In this document: positions 21,125-23,284 of the stretch, in pieces
Layout of the letters: each line of letters starts with the position of its first letter
Numbering within the stretch: position 1 is the stretch's first letter
The notes under the pieces: generated by a model
Database searches by the model: none
Told to the model about the DNA's origin: nothing
What the model saw: the letters and a program-made list of their open reading frames with translations, nothing else
Translations under genes and position numbers: made by a program
From: an uncultured Bacteroidales bacterium
GTDB taxonomy: Bacteria; Bacteroidota; Bacteroidia; Bacteroidales; Paludibacteraceae
DNA length: 23,284 nucleotides
Direction: 5' to 3'
Assembly: GCA_937901225.1 (NCBI GenBank)
Contig: CALCGX010000049.1
Span: forward strand, 1-23,284

Positions 21125-22978
21125 TTACTTACTATTTTTCTTTTGTTCGCGGCACACATCGCATGTTCCGCAGGTGGTGGCATCGTGCTCCCCGAAGTAC
21201 GATAGCAATAGCTGTGATCGGCAATAGTGCTGGTTATCTGCATATTCCACCATTGCTTTGAGCTTGTTGGCATAATGCTCTTTGCGTTGTGAATAGAAAT
21301 GCTCGGGCACATGAATCTCCGCTTGGCGATTTACCGTCAATCGCAGCACATTGGCCACCGTGCGCGATACATAGGAGATTATGCGTTTCTCTGCCAATGA
21401 AACGAGCAGTTTGTGGGTGTGGTCATCGATGTTGCGCACATACTGCAAATCGGTAAAAATGCCCGTATATTCACGCATGAGAGACTCTAACAGTGTCATT
21501 TGCGCCTCGGTCAGATTATAGTTGTCTAGTTCGCGCCGTTGCACACGAATCATTACGCGAGGTTGTATCTCTTGATCTTCATCAAACGAGAAATAGCCCA
21601 TTTGACTAAGCAGATGCAGGGCAGAGTAGGTAGTCAGTATGGGCAGATGCATTTTCTGACAGAGGTCATATACATTTAGGAAGAATGTTGCGCCTAATCC
21701 ACTATCTGCTCCTACGCCGAGGTAGTTGCAAGTCTTGTGATAGACCGTGTGCAAAAACTCCTCATCAGGGTAGTTATCTGCTACGCGCTTGCGGGCTTTG
21801 GCTTTATCCTGTGATGGGTCGTAGAGGAGCACCGCAAATGCCTTTTGCTCATCGCGTCCCGCGCGTCCTGCCTCTTGGAAGTATGCCTCTATTGTATCGG
21901 GCAGATCATGGTGAATCACCACTCGCACATCGGGCTTGTCGATGCCCATGCCAAAGGCATTCGTCGCCACGATGACACGGGTGGGGGTAGGCGAGACTTT
22001 GCCTCTGTTGAGAGGTTCAGCTGCGCTTTGCGCTTGTTCAGAAGTCACCCCTGAACCCCTGAACTCCTGAACTCCTGAACTCCTAAATTTCTTCCACGCT
22101 TCTTGCTTCATGCTACGCTCTTTTGAATTGAGCCCTGCGTGGTAGAAGTCAGCACTGATGTTCTTCTCTTGAAGATAGGCTGCCAATTCTTGTGCGCGTT
22201 GGCGATTGCGAACATAGACAATGGCAGAGCCAGGTACCTTACTCAAAATATGTACTATCTCATCGGCTTTCTTGTTGGTTTGACGTACCACATAGCTGAG
22301 GTTTGCGCGCAGGAAACTCTTACGCAGCACATTCTTTTCGCGAAATGCAAGCCGCTCTTGGATGTCATCCACCACCTCGGGCGTGGCGGTAGCGGTTAGT
22401 GCCAATATTGGCACTAATCCAGTCTTTAAACTGTAGGTAGCTGTGCTGCCGTTCAGTAGCGAAGCGTCCTCTAAACCGCACGCTTTGCGTGCAACCAAAT
22501 CGCGTATTTCAGCGATTTTCAGATAACTCGGACGGAAATCGTATCCCCATTGCGAGATGCAGTGGGCTTCGTCCACGGCGATGAGGCAGATAGGCAGGCG
22601 AGCTAATCGCTCACGAAACTCCTGCGACTCTAGTCGTTCGGGGGATACGTATAGGAAATGGTATGGGCCCCACATGCAGTTGTCCAATGCGGTCTTCTGC
22701 TGCTCGTAGCTCATGCCCGTGTAGATCGCTGCTGCGCGAATATCACGCTTGCGCAGGTTCTCCACTTGGTCTTTCATCAAGGCAATGAGGGGTGTGATGA
22801 CAAGGCATAATCCGCCCATCACCATCGTGGGAACTTGAAAGCACAGACTTTTGCCGCCACCTGTGGGCATGAGCGCCAAGGTGTCGCGACCGTCTAAGAC
22901 GGATTGGACGATCTCCGCTTGTAATGGGCGAAAATCGTCGTAGCCAAAATATGTCTTTAGTGCTTCGTGAGCGGTCAT
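21125..22978 (-). CDS. recQ: RecQ-family ATP-dependent DNA helicase with two in-frame repeat insertions
   Basis: 617 aa. A 3'-5' helicase of recombinational repair. Walker A PTGGGKS (38-44), DEAH (136-139) with ISQWGYDFRPSY, LALTATATPE, VIVATNAFGMGIDKPDVR and the arginine-finger motif QEAGRAGRD are all present. The RQC zinc-binding part ends YCRSQ...CGTCDVC. There is no HRDC domain, as in the short RecQ paralogues common in Bacteroidales. Two stretches seem absent from relatives: about residues 163-188 (between IRDLV and VPILALTATA), encoded by palindrome-rich DNA, and about 299-330 (between WKKF and TRVIVATNAF), encoded by tandem 8-mers. Both fall between conserved motifs, so activity is probably kept. 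It is preceded by its own promoter. Confidence 0.94.
   Translation of the reverse strand: MTAHEALKTYFGYDDFRPLQAEIVQSVLDGRDTLALMPTGGGKSLCFQVPTMVMGGLCLVITPLIALMKDQVENLRKRDIRAAAIYTGMSYEQQKTALDNCMWGPYHFLYVSPERLESQEFRERLARLPICLIAVDEAHCISQWGYDFRPSYLKIAEIRDLVARKACGLEDASLLNGSTATYSLKTGLVPILALTATATPEVVDDIQERLAFREKNVLRKSFLRANLSYVVRQTNKKADEIVHILSKVPGSAIVYVRNRQRAQELAAYLQEKNISADFYHAGLNSKERSMKQEAWKKFRSSGVQEFRGSGVTSEQAQSAAEPLNRGKVSPTPTRVIVATNAFGMGIDKPDVRVVIHHDLPDTIEAYFQEAGRAGRDEQKAFAVLLYDPSQDKAKARKRVADNYPDEEFLHTVYHKTCNYLGVGADSGLGATFFLNVYDLCQKMHLPILTTYSALHLLSQMGYFSFDEDQEIQPRVMIRVQRRELDNYNLTEAQMTLLESLMREYTGIFTDLQYVRNIDDHTHKLLVSLAEKRIISYVSRTVANVLRLTVNRQAEIHVPEHFYSQRKEHYANKLKAMVEYADNQHYCRSQLLLSYFGEHDATTCGTCDVCREQKKNSK
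22050..22089. repeat. Five tandem 8-mers inside recQ
   Basis: CCTGAACC, three copies of CCTGAACT and a degenerate CCTAAATT follow each other. Reading through three 8-mers restores frame, giving R-S/G-SGV repeats in RecQ. Confidence 0.88.
22396..22417. repeat. Perfect 22-bp palindrome inside recQ
   Basis: The two 11-nt halves are TTAGTGCCAAT and its exact complement ATTGGCACTAA. It encodes part of the conserved LVPILALT segment and lies at the edge of the first inserted stretch. Confidence 0.7.
22424..22505. repeat. Palindromic insert in recQ
   Basis: Encodes about residues 163-188. It contains GCACGC-TTT-GCGTGC (22478-22492) and TAGCGAAGCGTCCTCTAAACC; the latter, read on the minus strand as GTTTAGAGGACGC, resembles GTTTAGAGGATGC at 6303-6315 between genes. 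Confidence 0.55.
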
Positions 22979-23025
22979 GGGATAAAAAGTACGAACTATG
23001 AGTGATAAGTTATGAGTTTATGGTG

Positions 23026-23057
23026 CAAAGGTACACTTTTTTTCTGACATATACAAG
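23026..23057 (-). promoter_or_regulatory. Promoter of recQ
   Basis: CTTG (23057-23054), 20-nt spacer and TACCTTTG (23033-23026) on the minus strand. Leader of about 40 nt to the ATG at 22978. Confidence 0.78.
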
Positions 23058-23139
23058 AAATGTATTTACATAATTTTTCTAAAATGCTTTTTATTAAGAT
23101 TTCCTTCTCTTGTACCTCCTCTTTCTTCCTCGGGCTAAA

Positions 23140-23183
23140 GACCAAGGACGAACCAAAGACGAACCAAGGAACGACCAAAGAAC
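23140..23183. repeat. Four tandem 10-12-nt units upstream of recQ
   Basis: GACCAAGGAC, GAACCAAAGAC, GAACCAAGGAAC and GACCAAAGAAC in direct succession. Confidence 0.8.
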
Positions 23184-23284
23184 TCCGAAATATAAAAAGT
23201 GCATTTTATTAAGATTGTGCTCATTTCCTAAAAAGGTTGACTCGATTACTGAGTTGTGATCTTAAAAAACGTAAACTTTTGACT

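Larger units (their letters stand above)
22979..23284. other. Repeat-rich intergenic region upstream of recQ
   Basis: No credible gene. It contains the recQ promoter and leader (with an imperfect TATGAGTGATAAGTTATGAG duplication), a 13-bp direct repeat TTTTATTAAGATT at 23089-23101 and 23204-23216, and between these the 10-12-nt tandem units at 23140-23183. The last 65 nt show nothing recognisable. Confidence 0.6.

Noticed and set aside
22996..23178. 60-codon minus-strand frame upstream of recQ
   Set aside because: It runs through the recQ promoter and the tandem repeat and has no family resemblance.

Overview
The window looks like chromosomal DNA from a member of the Bacteroidota, most likely the order Bacteroidales. 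Six start regions carry the Bacteroidota sigma-ABfr type promoter (a TTTG-like -33 box, a spacer of exactly 20 nt, then TAnnTTTG, mostly TACCTTTG). The gene content also fits: DUF2723 membrane protein, PorT-family barrel, Rho with a long disordered insert, short RecQ without HRDC, DUF4248-like and DUF6266-like small proteins. No tRNA or rRNA gene, CRISPR array or classical insertion sequence was seen. The species cannot be named from the sequence alone.

Layout. (1) Positions 1-5773, minus strand: a compact phospho-signalling operon. In transcription order it encodes a triple zinc-ribbon/FHA protein, a Ser/Thr kinase with a C-terminal FHA domain, an FHA-TM-trypsin-like protease, an unknown exported protein, a membrane-anchored PP2C phosphatase, and the first 20 codons of a second Ser/Thr kinase that runs off the left edge. 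(2) Positions 5774-9046: an accessory stretch. It holds a promoter-to-terminator unit with no ORF (candidate structured RNA, about 420 nt), a hairpin-rich patch, a REP-associated tyrosine transposase (RAYT) flanked by its palindromes and carrying one inside its own reading frame, and three small genes (XRE regulator, 67-aa protein, HTH/DUF4248-like protein). (3) Positions 9099-13783, minus: a beta-helix lipoprotein, a PorT-family outer-membrane protein and aroQ, which overlap one another, preceded by rho. (4) Positions 13883-16512, minus: mtaB, a rubredoxin, nadD and gmk. (5) Positions 16683-21066, plus: a DUF2723 membrane protein and an overlapping CobW/COG0523 metallochaperone. (6) Positions 21125-22978, minus: recQ, with repeat-rich DNA upstream.

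Function. The left operon has every part of a phosphorylation circuit: writers (kinases), eraser (PP2C), readers (FHA domains) and an output that crosses the inner membrane (an N-terminal FHA on the cytoplasmic side and a serine protease domain predicted in the periplasm). The middle and right thirds are mostly housekeeping: transcription termination, tRNA modification, NAD and GMP metabolism, shikimate pathway, DNA repair and metal handling.

A theme across the window is short repeats entering genes. Tandem 8- or 9-mers or palindromic elements occur in frame, in what appear to be non-conserved loops, in nadD, the cobW-like gene, recQ (twice) and the RAYT gene. Related kinds of repeat also lie between genes. 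Together with the RAYT and its REP palindromes, this suggests active or recent small-repeat mobility that coding sequences tolerate.
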